Positions 16,926 through 27,241 are shown, numbered from the stretch's first letter. The stretch: 64,000 nucleotides of DNA from Massilia soli (GCF_016809835.1 NZ_JAFBIL020000007.1:1-64000), one strand, 5' to 3'. Numbers and translations are program-made. The notes: a model not told the origin generated them from the sequence alone.

Positions 16926-18608
16926 ATGGCAGCAGCAACAGCGGACGTACTTGTCGACACCCCGGAAGCAAAGCCGACGTTCCTACAGACACAGATGGGC
17001 AAGAATTTCTTGCTCGGCGCCGCAATTGCGTCTGTGCTGGCGATCATGGCTGCGATCTGGTTGTGGAGCCAGCAGCCCGACTACAAGGTGCTGTTCTCGA
17101 ACTTCTCCGACCGCGACGGCGGCGCGATCACCGCCTCGCTCGACCAGATGGCCATTCCGTACAAGTTTTCCGAAGGCGGCAGCGCGATCCTGGTGCCGTC
17201 CGAGCATGTGCATGACGCGCGCCTGAAACTGGCGTCGCAGGGCCTGCCGAAAGGCGGCAACGTCGGTTTCGAGCTGATGGAGAACCAGAAGCTGGGCGTG
17301 TCGCAGTTCCATGAACAAGTCAACTACCAGCGCTCGCTCGAAGGCGAACTGGCGCGCTCGATCGAGTCGCTGGCCGCCGTCGGTTCGGCGCGCGTGCACC
17401 TGGCGCTGCCGAAGCCGTCGGTGTTCGTGCGCGAACAGCAGCGGCCGACCGCGTCGGTGCTGCTGAACCTCCAGCAGGGCCGCGTCCTCGACATCGCCCA
17501 GGTGTCGGCGATCGTCCACCTGGTCGCCTCCAGCGTGCCGGAACTGCCGGTGTCGAACGTCACCGTGGTCGACCAGGCCGGCAACCTGCTGTCGGAGAAC
17601 GGCAAGCCGGCCGGCGGCACCAAGCAGCTCGACCCGAACCAGCTGAAGTATGTCGCCGAGATCCAGCAGCGCATCATCAAACAGGTCGAATCGCTGATCA
17701 CCCCACTGGTCGGCCAGGGCAATGTGCGCGCCGAGGCCACCGCCGATATCGATTTCGCCCAGGTCGACACCGCCGCCGAAAGCTACAAGCCGAATTCGCC
17801 GCCGGAAGCGTCGGCGATCCGCAGCCAGCAAGTGTCGGAGGCGAACGGCCCGGGCGGCGCCAACGCGTCGGGCGTGCCGGGCGCGCTGTCGAACCAGCCT
17901 CCGGGCGCGGCCACCGCGCCGCTCGACGGCGCCGGGGCCCCTGCGGCAGGCGGCGCTACCGCCGCCCCTACCCGCAAGGACTCGACCACCAATTATGAAG
18001 TCGACAAGACCGTGCGCTACGAGCAGCGCCCGATGGGCGGCATCAAGCGCCTGACCGTCGGCGTGCTGGTCAACTACCGCCGCATCGTCGATGCGAAGAC
18101 CGGCAAGGTGACCGTCAAGGCGCTGACCGCGGCCGAAGTCGTCCAGATCAATAACCTGGTCAAGGAGGCGATGGGCTATTCGCAGGCGCGCGGCGACACC
18201 CTGAACGTGACCAACGCGCCGTTCGACGGCGTCGACAAGCCGGCCGCGCCGGAACTGAAGCTGGCCTGGTGGGAAGATCCGGACAACCTGCCGCTGGCCA
18301 AGGAGCTGGGCCGCTACCTGCTGCTGGCGCTGGTGCTGGGCTTCCTGTACTTCCGCCTGCTGCGTCCCCTGCTGCGCCCGGTGCTGCGCAGGTTCGACGA
18401 GATCACCGTGCCGCCGGTGTCGAGCGAACCGGAAATGACGAAGGAAGAGGCGGTGAAGGCGGAAGTCGAGCGCATCCAGCTGGAAGAGGCAGAAACCAAT
18501 ATCGCGCGCGGTTACCGCGAAAACCTGGCCATGGCGAAGACGCTGGCCAAGGACGATCCGCGCGTCGTGGCAAACGTAGTGAAAGCATGGGTAGGCGCAA
18601 ATGAATGA
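16926..18608 (+). CDS. fliF: Flagellar MS-ring protein FliF
   Basis: A 560-residue inner-membrane protein that forms the MS ring, the first structure of the flagellum. A transmembrane helix lies near residues 23-45 (LLGAAIASVLAIMAAIWLW) and another near 460-480 (LLLALVLGFLYFRLL). Between them are the ring-building motifs, including GGNVGFELMENQKLGVSQF and ELARSIESLAAVGSARVHLA. The C-terminal tail binds FliG. The stop overlaps the fliG start by eight bases. The ATG at 16926 lies after a possible weak ribosome site. Confidence 0.96.
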   Translation: MAAATADVLVDTPEAKPTFLQTQMGKNFLLGAAIASVLAIMAAIWLWSQQPDYKVLFSNFSDRDGGAITASLDQMAIPYKFSEGGSAILVPSEHVHDARLKLASQGLPKGGNVGFELMENQKLGVSQFHEQVNYQRSLEGELARSIESLAAVGSARVHLALPKPSVFVREQQRPTASVLLNLQQGRVLDIAQVSAIVHLVASSVPELPVSNVTVVDQAGNLLSENGKPAGGTKQLDPNQLKYVAEIQQRIIKQVESLITPLVGQGNVRAEATADIDFAQVDTAAESYKPNSPPEASAIRSQQVSEANGPGGANASGVPGALSNQPPGAATAPLDGAGAPAAGGATAAPTRKDSTTNYEVDKTVRYEQRPMGGIKRLTVGVLVNYRRIVDAKTGKVTVKALTAAEVVQINNLVKEAMGYSQARGDTLNVTNAPFDGVDKPAAPELKLAWWEDPDNLPLAKELGRYLLLALVLGFLYFRLLRPLLRPVLRRFDEITVPPVSSEPEMTKEEAVKAEVERIQLEEAETNIARGYRENLAMAKTLAKDDPRVVANVVKAWVGANE

Positions 18609-19596
18609 TAACGGCATCCACAAGGCTGCGATCCTGATGCTCGCCATCGGCGAGGAGGAAGCGGCGGAAGTGATGAAATTCCTCGGCCCGCGCGAGGTGC
18701 TCAAGCTGGGCGCCGCGATGGCGACCATGAAGAGCGTGCAGCACGAGCAGGTGGTGACGGTGCTCGAGTCGTTCCGCGAACAGACCGAACTCAATTCGAC
18801 CGTCGGCCTCGATTCGGACGAGTACATCCGCCAGGTGCTTACCAAGGCGCTGGGCGACGACAAGGCCACCGTGCTGCTGTCGCGTATCCTGGGCGGCAAG
18901 GACGCGTCGGGCATCGAGAGCCTGAAGTGGATGGATGCGTCGTCGGTGTCTGAATTGATCCGCAACGAACACCCGCAGATCATCGCGACCATCCTGGTCC
19001 ACCTCGAGCGCGACCAGGCCTGCGAGATCCTCGGCAATTTCACCGACCGCCTGCGCAACGACGTGGTGCTGCGCATCGCCACCCTCGACGGCGTGCAGCC
19101 GGCCGCGCTGCGCGAGCTCAACGACGTGCTGACCAAGCTGTTGTCGGGTAACGAGAACATCAAGAAGTCGTCGCTGGGCGGCGTGCGCGCCGCAGCCGAG
19201 ATCCTCAACTTCATGAGCGGCGACCAGGAAAGCTCGGTCATGGACAACATCAAGAACTACGATAACGACATGGCGCAGAAGATCATGGACGAGATGTTCG
19301 TGTTCGATAACATCATCGACATCGACGACCGCGGCATCCAGTTGCTGCTGCGCGAAGTGCAGTCCGAAATGCTGATCATCGCGCTCAAGGGCGCCTCGCA
19401 AGACCTGCGCGAAAAGATCTTCCGCAATATGTCGCAGCGCGCCAGCGAGATGATGCGCGAAGACCTGGAATCGAAAGGGCCGGTGCGCCTGTCGGAAGTG
19501 GAATCGCAGCAGAAGCAGATCCTGCAGATCGTGCGGCGCCTGGCCGATGAAGGCCAGATCGTCCTGGGCGGCAAAGGCGAGGATTCGTTCATCTGA
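18601..19596 (+). CDS. fliG: Flagellar motor switch protein FliG
   Basis: A 331-residue rotor protein that transmits stator torque and sits on FliF. It starts with KAAILMLAIGEEEAAEVM. The middle domain carries the EHPQIIATIL motif (the EHPQR-type FliM-binding site), and the C-terminal torque helix contains LREVQSEMLIIALKGAS and MREDLESKGPVRLSEVE with the conserved charged residues. The length is standard. It overlaps fliF by eight bases and its stop shares one base with the fliH start (TGATG). Confidence 0.97.
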   Translation: MNDNGIHKAAILMLAIGEEEAAEVMKFLGPREVLKLGAAMATMKSVQHEQVVTVLESFREQTELNSTVGLDSDEYIRQVLTKALGDDKATVLLSRILGGKDASGIESLKWMDASSVSELIRNEHPQIIATILVHLERDQACEILGNFTDRLRNDVVLRIATLDGVQPAALRELNDVLTKLLSGNENIKKSSLGGVRAAAEILNFMSGDQESSVMDNIKNYDNDMAQKIMDEMFVFDNIIDIDDRGIQLLLREVQSEMLIIALKGASQDLREKIFRNMSQRASEMMREDLESKGPVRLSEVESQQKQILQIVRRLADEGQIVLGGKGEDSFI

Positions 19597-20261
19597 TGGC
19601 GACCATTCCAAAAGAGATGCAGACCGCGTACCAGCGCTGGGAGATGAACTCATTCGACCCGCGCCCGGTGGCGGTGCCGGCCGACGACCAGCCCGAAGAA
19701 ATGCTGCTGGACCCGGCCTCGATGCTGCCGACCGTCGAAGAACTGGCCGGCATCCGCGAGCAGGCGCGCGTGGAAGGCTACGACGAGGGCCACGCCGCTG
19801 GCTACGCCGACGCGCTGGCGGTCGGCCGCGCCGAAGCGGCGGCCGAACTGGAACACGTGAAGGCGCTGGCCCTCACCTTCGGCGCGGCGCTGTCGCAGGC
19901 CGACGAGAACATCGCCGGCGACGTGCTGGAGCTGGCCCTGCACCTTGCCAAGGGCATGCTGCGCACCGCGCTCGAGGTCAAGCCCGAACTGCTGATCCCG
20001 TCGGTGCGCGAAGCGATAGGCTACCTGCCGGTGCTGCAGCAGCCGGCCATCCTGATGCTCAACCCGCAAGACACTGCGCTGGTGCGCGAGGCGATCGGCG
20101 AAGAACTCGACAAGGGAGGCTGGCGCGTGGTTGAAGACGCCGGCGTGGCGCGCGGCGGCTGCAAGATCGACACGGCCAGCAACCAGATCGACGCGCAGGC
20201 CGCCTCGCGCTGGCAGCGCCTGTCGCAGTCGCTCGGCAAAAACGTCGAGTGGCTCGGCTGA
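19596..20261 (+). CDS. fliH: Flagellar export ATPase regulator FliH
   Basis: A 221-residue FliH that binds and restrains the FliI ATPase and docks it on the C ring. The protein has the expected acidic N terminus, a Glu/Ala-rich helical middle ([20 protein letters not shown], a GxxxG-type helix) and a conserved C-terminal domain ([20 protein letters not shown]). Start and stop both overlap neighbours (TGATG), so fliG-fliH-fliI are translationally coupled. Confidence 0.94.
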   Translation: MATIPKEMQTAYQRWEMNSFDPRPVAVPADDQPEEMLLDPASMLPTVEELAGIREQARVEGYDEGHAAGYADALAVGRAEAAAELEHVKALALTFGAALSQADENIAGDVLELALHLAKGMLRTALEVKPELLIPSVREAIGYLPVLQQPAILMLNPQDTALVREAIGEELDKGGWRVVEDAGVARGGCKIDTASNQIDAQAASRWQRLSQSLGKNVEWLG

Positions 20262-21661
20262 TGACCGGCCAGGCCGACCGCCACACCGCGCGCTGGCGCG
20301 CTTACCTGCGCGACTGCGACGCGCTGGTGGGCTTCGTCGAACCGATGCAGGTATGCGGCAGGGTCACGCGCGTGGCCGGCCTGGTGATGGAGTGCGTCGG
20401 CCTGCGCCTGGCCGTGGGCAGCGCCTGCACCGTCCCCCTGCCCAGCGGCGCCCGGGTTGAGGCGGAAGTGGTCGGCTTCGACGGCGACCGTTTGTTCCTG
20501 ATGCCGCAAAGCGATGTCGAAGGCATCGTGCCGGGCACCCGCGTGTACCCGGTCGAAGCCTCGGTGCCGCGTCCCGGCAGCGTGCCGCATCCGCGCCGCC
20601 GCCCAAGCGACCGTGCGCGCCACCTGCCGGTCGGCGACAAGCTGCTGGGCCGCGTGGTCGACGGCGCGGGCCGCCCGCTCGATGGCCTCGGCCCGCTCGG
20701 CAGCGACGAAGTCGCGCCGATCAACGCGCGCCCGGTCAATCCGCTCGACCGCGCGCCGATCACCGAGACGCTGGACGTGGGCGTACGCGCCATCAATTCG
20801 ATGCTGACGGTCGGCCGCGGCCAGCGCCTTGGCCTGTTCGCCGGCACCGGCGTGGGCAAGTCGGTGCTGCTCGGGATGATCGCCCGCTACACCACCGCCG
20901 ACGTGATCGTGGTTGGCCTGATCGGCGAGCGAGGCCGCGAGGTCAAGGAATTCATCGAGCAAATCCTCGGGCCGGAAGGCCGCGCGCGCTCGGCCGTGGT
21001 GGCGGCGCCGGCCGACAGCCCGCCGCTGATGCGCCTGCAGGGCGCCGCGTATGCGACCGCCATCGCCGAGCACTTCCGCGACCAGGGCAAGAATGTCATG
21101 TTGATCATGGACTCGCTGACCCGCTATGCGATGGCGCAGCGCGAGATCGCGCTGGCGATCGGCGAGCCGCCGGCCACCAAGGGTTATCCGCCGTCGGTGT
21201 TCGCCAAGCTGCCGGTGCTGGTCGAACGGGCCGGCAACGGCCTCGAGGGCGGCGGCTCGATCACCGCCTTCTACACCGTGCTGTCCGAGGGCGACGACCA
21301 GCAGGATCCGATCGCCGATGCGGCGCGCGGTATTTTGGACGGCCACATCGTCCTGAACCGCCACCTGGCCGAGGCCGGGCACTATCCGGCGATCGACATC
21401 GAACAGTCGATCAGCCGCGCCATGCATACGATTACCTCGCACGAGCACCAGATGAAGGCGCGCCGCCTGAAGCAGCTGTATTCGCGCTACGAGCGTTCGC
21501 GCGACCTGATCAGCGTGGGCGCGTACGCGTCCGGCAGCGACCCGGTGCTGGACCAGGCCATCACGCTGCATGACAAGATCGAGTCCTTCCTGTGCCAGGA
21601 AATCCACGAGAACACCGGCATGCAGCAGAGTTTGGCCCAACTTACCTCTCTGTTCGACTGA
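20261..21661 (+). CDS. fliI: Flagellum-specific export ATPase FliI
   Basis: A 466-residue hexameric ATPase that energises substrate unfolding and delivery to the export gate. It has the Walker A motif AGTGVGKS near residue 195, Walker B region [19 protein letters not shown], and the conserved [14 protein letters not shown] and [13 protein letters not shown] segments. The ATG at 20261 overlaps the fliH stop; an in-frame GTG at 20249 would add four residues. A domain of about 100 residues precedes the ATPase core, as in homologues. Confidence 0.96.
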   Translation: MTGQADRHTARWRAYLRDCDALVGFVEPMQVCGRVTRVAGLVMECVGLRLAVGSACTVPLPSGARVEAEVVGFDGDRLFLMPQSDVEGIVPGTRVYPVEASVPRPGSVPHPRRRPSDRARHLPVGDKLLGRVVDGAGRPLDGLGPLGSDEVAPINARPVNPLDRAPITETLDVGVRAINSMLTVGRGQRLGLFAGTGVGKSVLLGMIARYTTADVIVVGLIGERGREVKEFIEQILGPEGRARSAVVAAPADSPPLMRLQGAAYATAIAEHFRDQGKNVMLIMDSLTRYAMAQREIALAIGEPPATKGYPPSVFAKLPVLVERAGNGLEGGGSITAFYTVLSEGDDQQDPIADAARGILDGHIVLNRHLAEAGHYPAIDIEQSISRAMHTITSHEHQMKARRLKQLYSRYERSRDLISVGAYASGSDPVLDQAITLHDKIESFLCQEIHENTGMQQSLAQLTSLFD

Positions 21662-21698
21662 TTGGGTCGCCGTGGCGGCGCCTATAATCTGATCCAAC

Positions 21699-22139
21699 AT
21701 GCCTAAATCCTCAGCACTTGACACCCTGATCGAGCTCGCGCAGCGCGAGACCGACGAAGCAGCCAAGCGCCTCGGCGCCGCGCTCAAACTGGTCGAGGAC
21801 GGGCAAGCCAAGCTGGAGATGCTGCTCGGGTACCGCGACGACTACGCGAACCGTTTCGAGCAGGCCCAGATGGCTGGCATCACCCCGATGGCGCACCGGA
21901 ATTTCGTGGCCTTCGTGGACAAGCTGGACAACGCCATCAACGGCCAACGCGAAGTGATCAAGCATGCCGAGTACAAGAGCGGCATCGAGAAGACGGCGTG
22001 GCAGGCAAGTGAGCGCAAGCGCCTGTCGTACCGTACGCTGAATGAACGCGCGGCGGCCGAGACGCTGCGGCTCGAGAACAAGCGCGACCAGAAGGCCATG
22101 GACGAACACGCAGCACGGCAGGCGCACTTCAAGCGCTGA
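21699..22139 (+). CDS. fliJ: Flagellar export chaperone FliJ
   Basis: A 146-residue coiled-coil protein, the central stalk of the export ATPase ring. The sequence is almost entirely heptad-rich helix with many Gln, Glu, Lys and Arg residues (LDTLIELAQRETDEAAKRL, LLGYRDDYANRFEQAQMAG). Size and position between fliI and fliK are diagnostic. The conserved FQ/FHxxxxA-like contact region MAHRNFVAFVDKLDNAI is present. Confidence 0.92.
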   Translation: MPKSSALDTLIELAQRETDEAAKRLGAALKLVEDGQAKLEMLLGYRDDYANRFEQAQMAGITPMAHRNFVAFVDKLDNAINGQREVIKHAEYKSGIEKTAWQASERKRLSYRTLNERAAAETLRLENKRDQKAMDEHAARQAHFKR

Positions 22140-22165
22140 CCAACAACGAACCGACGGACAGCATC

Positions 22166-23425
22166 ATGCAAACACAGAATCTCCTGCCCCAGATTTCCAG
22201 CGCCGCGCCGGCGCCGGCGCGCCAGAACACCCCGGCTCCCGGCCAGTCCGACAAGGGCGCCGCGCAGTTCAGCCAGGCGCTGTCGCGCGAGATCAACCAG
22301 CGCCAGAACGCCGCCCCGGCGCCTGCCCAGGCCAGGCCGGCCGCGCAGTCCAGGCCGGCCGAGAAAGCCGCCGCGCCAAAGCAGGACCCGGGCCGTCCGG
22401 CGCAAGCCGACAGCCCGCGCCAGGCCGACGCCAAAGCCGACAGCCAGGACAAGACCGCGACGGCAGCGCCAGCGGGAAAGAAGACCGCCGACAGCGTTGA
22501 CGATGCGGACGCACGCCCGGCCGAGCTGCCGGTGACCGACATGCTGGCGCTGGTGGCCAGTTTCAACCAGCTGCAGGGCGTGGCAAAAGATGTTCCCGTA
22601 ACGCCGGTGGCCGCCGGCGGCGCCGCGGGCGCGCAGGCGCCTGGCCTGGGTGCCGATGGCAGCGCCGCGCTGCCGCTCGACCTCGCCGGGCAGTTTGCCC
22701 AGGGCGCCGTGCAGGCGCTGGGCGAACAGCCGGCAGCCGACGGCGCCGCCAGCACGCCACGCCAACGCGCCGATGCGACGTCGGCCGCGACCGCGACCGT
22801 GGCCGCCGCTGCCGCCGCCGTGCAGCCGGAAGCCGAAGCCGGCGCCACGGCCTTCGCCGGCCTGCTCGCGCAGGAACGCGCCGAGCCGGCAGCGCTGAAG
22901 GACACGGCCGCCGCGGTGTCGCCTTTGAGCTCGCCGATTCAACAGGCGTCGCTGAACATCGCGCAGGCCGCGGCCGGCGTGGCGGGCGACCGCATCGCGG
23001 CACGGGTCGGAACGCCGGCCTGGGATAACCAGGTGAGCCAGAAGATCGTGTGGATGGTCGCAGGCCAGGAACAGAGCGCGACCCTGACCCTGAACCCGCC
23101 CGACATGGGCCCGATGCAGGTGGTCCTCAGCGTGACCAACGACCAGGCCACGGTGACCTTCTCGGCCAACCAGCTGGAAGTGCGCCAGGCGCTGGAAAAC
23201 GCGATGCCGAAACTGCGTGAAATGATGAGCGAGAGCGGTATCGCGCTGGGCAATGCGACGGTCGACGCCGGTACGCCGGACCAGCGCCAGGCCCCGGGCG
23301 ACCAGCCTGGCCGTCCGGGTGGCCGCGCAGGCGCTGGCGGCACCCCGGTCGATGTGGCCGAGCATCAGCCGGGACGGCCGATGCGCAGCGGCGGATTGCC
23401 AGGAATGGTTGACACATTTGCATGA
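22166..23425 (+). CDS. fliK: Flagellar hook-length control protein FliK
   Basis: A 419-residue molecular ruler that is exported during hook growth and flips FlhB specificity to filament substrates. The first ~270 residues are Ala/Pro/Gln-rich low complexity. The C-terminal Flg_hook domain is clear: GQEQSATLTLNPPDMGPMQ then VTFSANQLEVRQALENAMP. The tail is Gly/Pro-rich. It follows fliJ, the usual site of the canonical gene, which distinguishes it from the extra FliK-like gene at 14022. Confidence 0.93.
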   Translation: MQTQNLLPQISSAAPAPARQNTPAPGQSDKGAAQFSQALSREINQRQNAAPAPAQARPAAQSRPAEKAAAPKQDPGRPAQADSPRQADAKADSQDKTATAAPAGKKTADSVDDADARPAELPVTDMLALVASFNQLQGVAKDVPVTPVAAGGAAGAQAPGLGADGSAALPLDLAGQFAQGAVQALGEQPAADGAASTPRQRADATSAATATVAAAAAAVQPEAEAGATAFAGLLAQERAEPAALKDTAAAVSPLSSPIQQASLNIAQAAAGVAGDRIAARVGTPAWDNQVSQKIVWMVAGQEQSATLTLNPPDMGPMQVVLSVTNDQATVTFSANQLEVRQALENAMPKLREMMSESGIALGNATVDAGTPDQRQAPGDQPGRPGGRAGAGGTPVDVAEHQPGRPMRSGGLPGMVDTFA

Positions 23426-23431
23426 TCACAC

Positions 23432-23455
23432 AGGGCGGGCCGGCCGGCCCGCCCT
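23432..23455. terminator. Perfect 24-bp GC palindrome after fliK
   Basis: AGGGCGGGCCGG is followed at once by its reverse complement. It begins seven bases after the fliK stop. There is no T-tract, so it is a stable hairpin rather than a textbook terminator. It marks the boundary between the fliF-K and fliL-R groups. Confidence 0.6.
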
Positions 23456-23597
23456 TCGCCGCCGCAGGCAAGCTTGGAGGTGGGCATTCTTAGTGCCTCT
23501 TTTCAAGCAATTCGCCGCCGCGTTTATTCCCGATAATGACATAATGACGGCGTGAATCACTAAAGCCGGTTGAGTTCCTTTGAAAGCAAATGACAAA

Positions 23598-24092
23598 ATG
23601 AAAGCTGATCCGAAAGCAGATGCGGCAGCAGTTCCAAAATCTTCTCCGAAGAAGCTGATCATCATCATCGTTGTTGCCGTCCTGGTATTGATTGCCGGCG
23701 GCGGCGGCGCGGCCTGGTACTTCATGCAAGGCGGCGCCGACGGCAAGGCCGCGGTCAAGGAAGCTGCGCCGGCGGAGCCGCCAGTGTACGTGCCGCTTGA
23801 AAAGTTTGTCGTGAACCTGCAACCTGAAGACGGCGAGCAATATCTTCAGATCCAGTTTACGCTGCAGGTGCCGACGCTGGAACAGGTCGACCTGATCAAG
23901 GCCAACATGCCGAAGATCCAGAGCCGGGTGCTGCTGCTGCTGTCGTCCAAGCGCGCCTCGGAACTGAATACGCCGGAAGGCAAGCGCCAGCTGTCGAGCG
24001 AGATCATCGCCGCGGTCAACGAGCCGTTCGTCGACAAGGGCGCACCGCAGCTGGTGTCCGACGTGCTGTACACCAGTTTCATCATTCAGTAA
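23598..24092 (+). CDS. fliL: Flagellar basal body-associated protein FliL
   Basis: A roughly 164-residue single-pass inner-membrane protein that supports stator function around the rotor. A Lys-rich N terminus leads to one transmembrane helix (LIIIIVVAVLVLIAGG), then a periplasmic domain with VPLEKFVVNLQ and YLQIQFTLQV, ending VSDVLYTSFIIQ as in the family. The start is uncertain: ATG at 23598 or an in-frame TTG at 23580, neither with a good ribosome site. It opens the fliLMNOPQR run. Confidence 0.92.
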   Translation: MKADPKADAAAVPKSSPKKLIIIIVVAVLVLIAGGGGAAWYFMQGGADGKAAVKEAAPAEPPVYVPLEKFVVNLQPEDGEQYLQIQFTLQVPTLEQVDLIKANMPKIQSRVLLLLSSKRASELNTPEGKRQLSSEIIAAVNEPFVDKGAPQLVSDVLYTSFIIQ

Positions 24093-24105
24093 CAGTCAGC
24101 AGAAC

Positions 24106-25086
24106 ATGGCCGATAATTTCCTCTCACAGGAAGAAGTCGATGCCCTCCTGAAGGGCGTCAACGGCGATCAGGACGACGCCGACGCGCCCGAGGAAGCCTC
24201 AGGTGTACGCACGTACAACCTGGCGACCCAGGAGCGCATCGTACGCGGCCGCATGCCGACGCTCGAAATCATCAACGAGCGCTTCGCGCGCTTGCTGCGC
24301 GTGGGCCTGTTCAACTTCATCCGCCGCAGCGCCGAGGTGTCGGTGGGCTCGGTGCGGGTATCGAAGTACAGTGAATTCATCCGCAACCTGGTGGTGCCGA
24401 CCAACCTGAACCTGGTGCACATGAAGCCGCTGCGCGGCACCGGCCTGATCGTGTTCGATCCAGGCCTGGTGTTTTTGCTGGTGGACAATCTGTTCGGCGG
24501 CGACGGGCGCTTCCACACCCGCGTCGAAGGACGCGATTTCACCCAGACCGAGCAGCGCATCATCCTGCGCATCCTCGATATCGTGTTCGAGGCCTACACC
24601 AAGTCGTGGGAACCGGTCTACCCGGTCGAGTTCGAATATATCCGTTCAGAGATGAACACCCAGTTTGCCAACATCGCCACGCCGAACGAGGTGGTGGTGT
24701 CGTCCACGTTTACGGTCGAGCTTGGCTCGGTGAGCGGCCAGATCCACATCTGCATGCCCTACTCGATGATCGAGCCGATCCGCGACACCCTGACCTCCAG
24801 CCTGCAGGGCGAGGCGCTGGAAGTGGACAAGCGCTGGATCCGCCTGATGACCCAGCAGATCCAGATCGCCGAAGTGGAACTGGTGGCGACCCTCGGCCAC
24901 GGCCGCGCCTCCTTCGACGAAATTTTGAACATGAAGGTGGGCGACATCATTCCGCTCAACGTCAACGAACAGATTGAAGCGACGGTCGACGGCGTGCCGG
25001 TGATGGAATGCACGTATGGCGTGCTGAACGGCCAGTACGCGCTCAAGGTCGAGAAGCTGCTGGCCAATTCAGACAACTTGAAGTAA
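24106..25086 (+). CDS. fliM: Flagellar motor switch protein FliM
   Basis: A 326-residue C-ring protein that binds phospho-CheY and changes rotation direction. The N-terminal peptide NFLSQEEVDALLKGV is the CheY-binding segment. The middle CheC-like domain contains LNLVHMKPLRGTGLIVFDP and VDNLFGGDGR. The C-terminal SpoA domain (VGDIIPLNVNEQIEATVDG) pairs with FliN. Although no chemotaxis genes lie in the window, the intact CheY-binding peptide suggests they are elsewhere. Confidence 0.97.
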   Translation: MADNFLSQEEVDALLKGVNGDQDDADAPEEASGVRTYNLATQERIVRGRMPTLEIINERFARLLRVGLFNFIRRSAEVSVGSVRVSKYSEFIRNLVVPTNLNLVHMKPLRGTGLIVFDPGLVFLLVDNLFGGDGRFHTRVEGRDFTQTEQRIILRILDIVFEAYTKSWEPVYPVEFEYIRSEMNTQFANIATPNEVVVSSTFTVELGSVSGQIHICMPYSMIEPIRDTLTSSLQGEALEVDKRWIRLMTQQIQIAEVELVATLGHGRASFDEILNMKVGDIIPLNVNEQIEATVDGVPVMECTYGVLNGQYALKVEKLLANSDNLK

Positions 25087-25134
25087 AGCGAGTCCGGCGC
25101 CTGTTGCGCCGGCATGGAAACACAGGAGAGCAAC

Positions 25135-25554
25135 ATGTCCGATAATCAAGACGACCAGAGCATGGACGATGACTGGGGCGCCGCCATTGCCGAGCAGGCC
25201 AAGGCGGAAGCCGACGCGCTCGAAAAGCAGCAAGCGGCCACTGCCGCCGTGTTCAAGGACTTCTCGAACAAGGGCGCCAAGAACGACACGCCCAACGATA
25301 TCGACTTCATCCTCGACATTCCGGTCCAGCTGACGGTGGAACTGGGGCGCACCAAGATCGCCATCAAGAACCTGCTGCAACTGGCGCAAGGTTCCGTGGT
25401 CGAGCTCGACGGCCTGGCCGGCGAGCCGATGGACGTGCTGGTCAACGGCTGCCTGATCGCCCAGGGCGAAGTGGTGGTGGTGAACGACAAGTTCGGTATT
25501 CGCCTGACGGACATCATCACGCCGTCGGAACGGATTCGGAAACTCAACAAATGA
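25135..25554 (+). CDS. fliN: Flagellar motor switch protein FliN
   Basis: A 139-residue C-ring protein. The C-terminal SpoA domain holds the signature IPVQLTVELGRTKIAIKNLL and GEVVVVNDKFGIRLTDII. The N-terminal ~50 residues are acidic and Gln-rich, longer than in some homologues. The ATG at 25135 is chosen for AGGAGAG upstream; an earlier in-frame ATG at 25114 has none. The stop overlaps the fliO start by four bases (ATGA). Confidence 0.96.
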   Translation: MSDNQDDQSMDDDWGAAIAEQAKAEADALEKQQAATAAVFKDFSNKGAKNDTPNDIDFILDIPVQLTVELGRTKIAIKNLLQLAQGSVVELDGLAGEPMDVLVNGCLIAQGEVVVVNDKFGIRLTDIITPSERIRKLNK

Positions 25555-26174
25555 CGCTGCGCCTGCTTACCGCGGCTGCGCTGCTGTGCGGCCTGGCCGC
25601 GCCGCTCGCCGCCGTCGCCGCTCCCGCTCCCGCCGCCGCTCCCGTCCTGTCACCGCCTGCCGTCAACGCCGCAGCCGCGCCTGCCGTCACCACGCCTGCC
25701 GACGCGACTGCCGCTCCCGCGGCGACTGCCGCTGGCGCGCCGGCGCCGGCGCCTGCCGAATCGCAGTTCGTCACGCCGCGCCCTGCCCAGCCGGCCCTGC
25801 AGCCGGCCGCGCAGCCAACCGCCTCGGCGGCGGGCAGCCTGATGCAAACCACCTTCGCCCTGCTGCTGGTGCTGGCCCTGCTGGCCGCGCTGGCGTGGTT
25901 CCTGAAACGCTACGGCCCGAAAGCGGCTGGCGGCAGCGCCAACCTGCGCATGGTCGGCGCGCTCAACCTGGGCGGACGCGAGCGCATCCTGGTGGTCGAA
26001 GTCGGCGACCAGTGGATCGTGGTCGGCGCTTCGCCAGGCCGGGTCAACGCGCTCGCCACCATGCCCAAGCAACACAGCGTCGACACCCAACCGATGGTGC
26101 AGCCTGGCCTGCCGATGGCGGGCGGCTTCGGCGACTGGCTCAAACAAACGATCGACAAGCGCAATGCAAAGTAA
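25551..26174 (+). CDS. fliO: Flagellar biosynthetic protein FliO
   Basis: A 207-residue membrane protein that helps assemble the FliP ring of the export gate. An N-terminal signal-like helix ([19 protein letters not shown]) is followed by about 70 residues made almost only of Ala, Pro, Thr and Val. One transmembrane helix ([17 protein letters not shown]) and a cytoplasmic domain with [20 protein letters not shown] follow. The length of the Ala/Pro region is unusual, but such linkers vary widely. It overlaps fliP by 11 bases. Confidence 0.92.
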   Translation: MTLRLLTAAALLCGLAAPLAAVAAPAPAAAPVLSPPAVNAAAAPAVTTPADATAAPAATAAGAPAPAPAESQFVTPRPAQPALQPAAQPTASAAGSLMQTTFALLLVLALLAALAWFLKRYGPKAAGGSANLRMVGALNLGGRERILVVEVGDQWIVVGASPGRVNALATMPKQHSVDTQPMVQPGLPMAGGFGDWLKQTIDKRNAK

Positions 26175-26931
26175 GCAGCACCTGATCCCCAGCGCCTCGA
26201 CGGCGCTCAAATGCCTGCTGGTAGCAGGCGCGATCGCGCTGCCGGTGGCCGCCATCGCCCAGATTCCTGCCTTCACCAGCGCCCCGGCGCCAGGCGGCGG
26301 CACCGCCTACTCGCTGCCGGTGCAAACGCTGCTGCTGATGACGGCGCTGTCGTTCCTGCCGGCGGTGCTGCTGATGATGACCAGTTTTACCCGCATCATC
26401 ATCGTCCTGTCGCTGCTGCGCCAGGCGCTCGGCACCCAGAGCGCGCCGCCCAACCAGGTGATGATCGGCCTTGCGCTGTTCCTGACACTGTTCGTGATGG
26501 GGCCGGTGTTCGACAAGATTTACGTCGATGCCTACCAGCCGCTGCAGAAAAACGAAATCCAGATAGGCGAAGCGATGGACCGCGCGGTGGCGCCGCTCAA
26601 GACCTTCATGATCAAGCAGACCCGCCAGGCTGACCTGGCGATGTTCGTCAAGATCTCGCGCAGCCCAGCGCTGCAGGGGCCGGAAGACATTCCGCTGCGC
26701 GTGCTGATTCCGGCGTTCGTCACCAGCGAACTGAAGACCGCGTTCCAGATCGGCTTTGCGATCTTCATCCCGTTCCTGATCATCGACATGGTCGTTGCCA
26801 GCGTGCTGATGTCGATGGGTATGATGATGATGTCGCCGGCGGTCATCGCGCTGCCCTTCAAGCTGATGCTGTTCGTGCTGGTCGACGGCTGGCAGCTGCT
26901 GCTCGGCTCCCTGTCGCAAAGTTTCTACTAG
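26164..26931 (+). CDS. fliP: Flagellar export gate protein FliP
   Basis: A 255-residue export gate subunit with a cleavable signal peptide ([15 protein letters not shown], cut probable after AQ). Four transmembrane segments follow. Conserved motifs include [44 protein letters not shown] and [20 protein letters not shown]. It is followed nine bases later by fliQ. FliP, FliQ and FliR form the FliP5Q4R1 channel. Confidence 0.97.
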   Translation: MQSKQHLIPSASTALKCLLVAGAIALPVAAIAQIPAFTSAPAPGGGTAYSLPVQTLLLMTALSFLPAVLLMMTSFTRIIIVLSLLRQALGTQSAPPNQVMIGLALFLTLFVMGPVFDKIYVDAYQPLQKNEIQIGEAMDRAVAPLKTFMIKQTRQADLAMFVKISRSPALQGPEDIPLRVLIPAFVTSELKTAFQIGFAIFIPFLIIDMVVASVLMSMGMMMMSPAVIALPFKLMLFVLVDGWQLLLGSLSQSFY

Positions 26932-26940
26932 GAGACGCCG

Positions 26941-27210
26941 ATGACCCCGGAAAGCGTCATGACGATGGGCCGCACGGCGATGGAAGTCACGCTGATGGTG
27001 GCTGCGCCGATGTTGCTGGTCGCGCTGATCATCGGCCTGATCGTCAGCATCTTCCAGGCCGCCACGCAGATCAACGAAGCGACGCTATCGTTCATCCCCA
27101 AGCTGGTCGGCATTTTTGTCGCGCTGCTGATTGCGGGGCCATGGATGCTGGCCGTCATGCTCGACTACATGCGCGGCGTCTTCAGCGGCATCCCGGGACT
27201 GATCGGCTGA
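26941..27210 (+). CDS. fliQ: Flagellar export gate protein FliQ
   Basis: An 89-residue protein with two transmembrane helices (MLLVALIIGLIVSIFQAATQ and the segment after FIPKLVGIFVALLIAGPWM). ATQINEATLSFIPK is the conserved loop. AGGAGA precedes the ATG. It has the standard size and sits between fliP and fliR. Confidence 0.97.
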   Translation: MTPESVMTMGRTAMEVTLMVAAPMLLVALIIGLIVSIFQAATQINEATLSFIPKLVGIFVALLIAGPWMLAVMLDYMRGVFSGIPGLIG

Positions 27211-27241
27211 TGCCGGCCCGGCGTTGCGCGGGAACAGCGCG

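Noticed and set aside
23500-23545. CCCGATAA near 23526 as a sigma-28 promoter for fliL
   Set aside because: No -35 box lies 11 bases upstream; TCAAGCAA is about 20 bases away.
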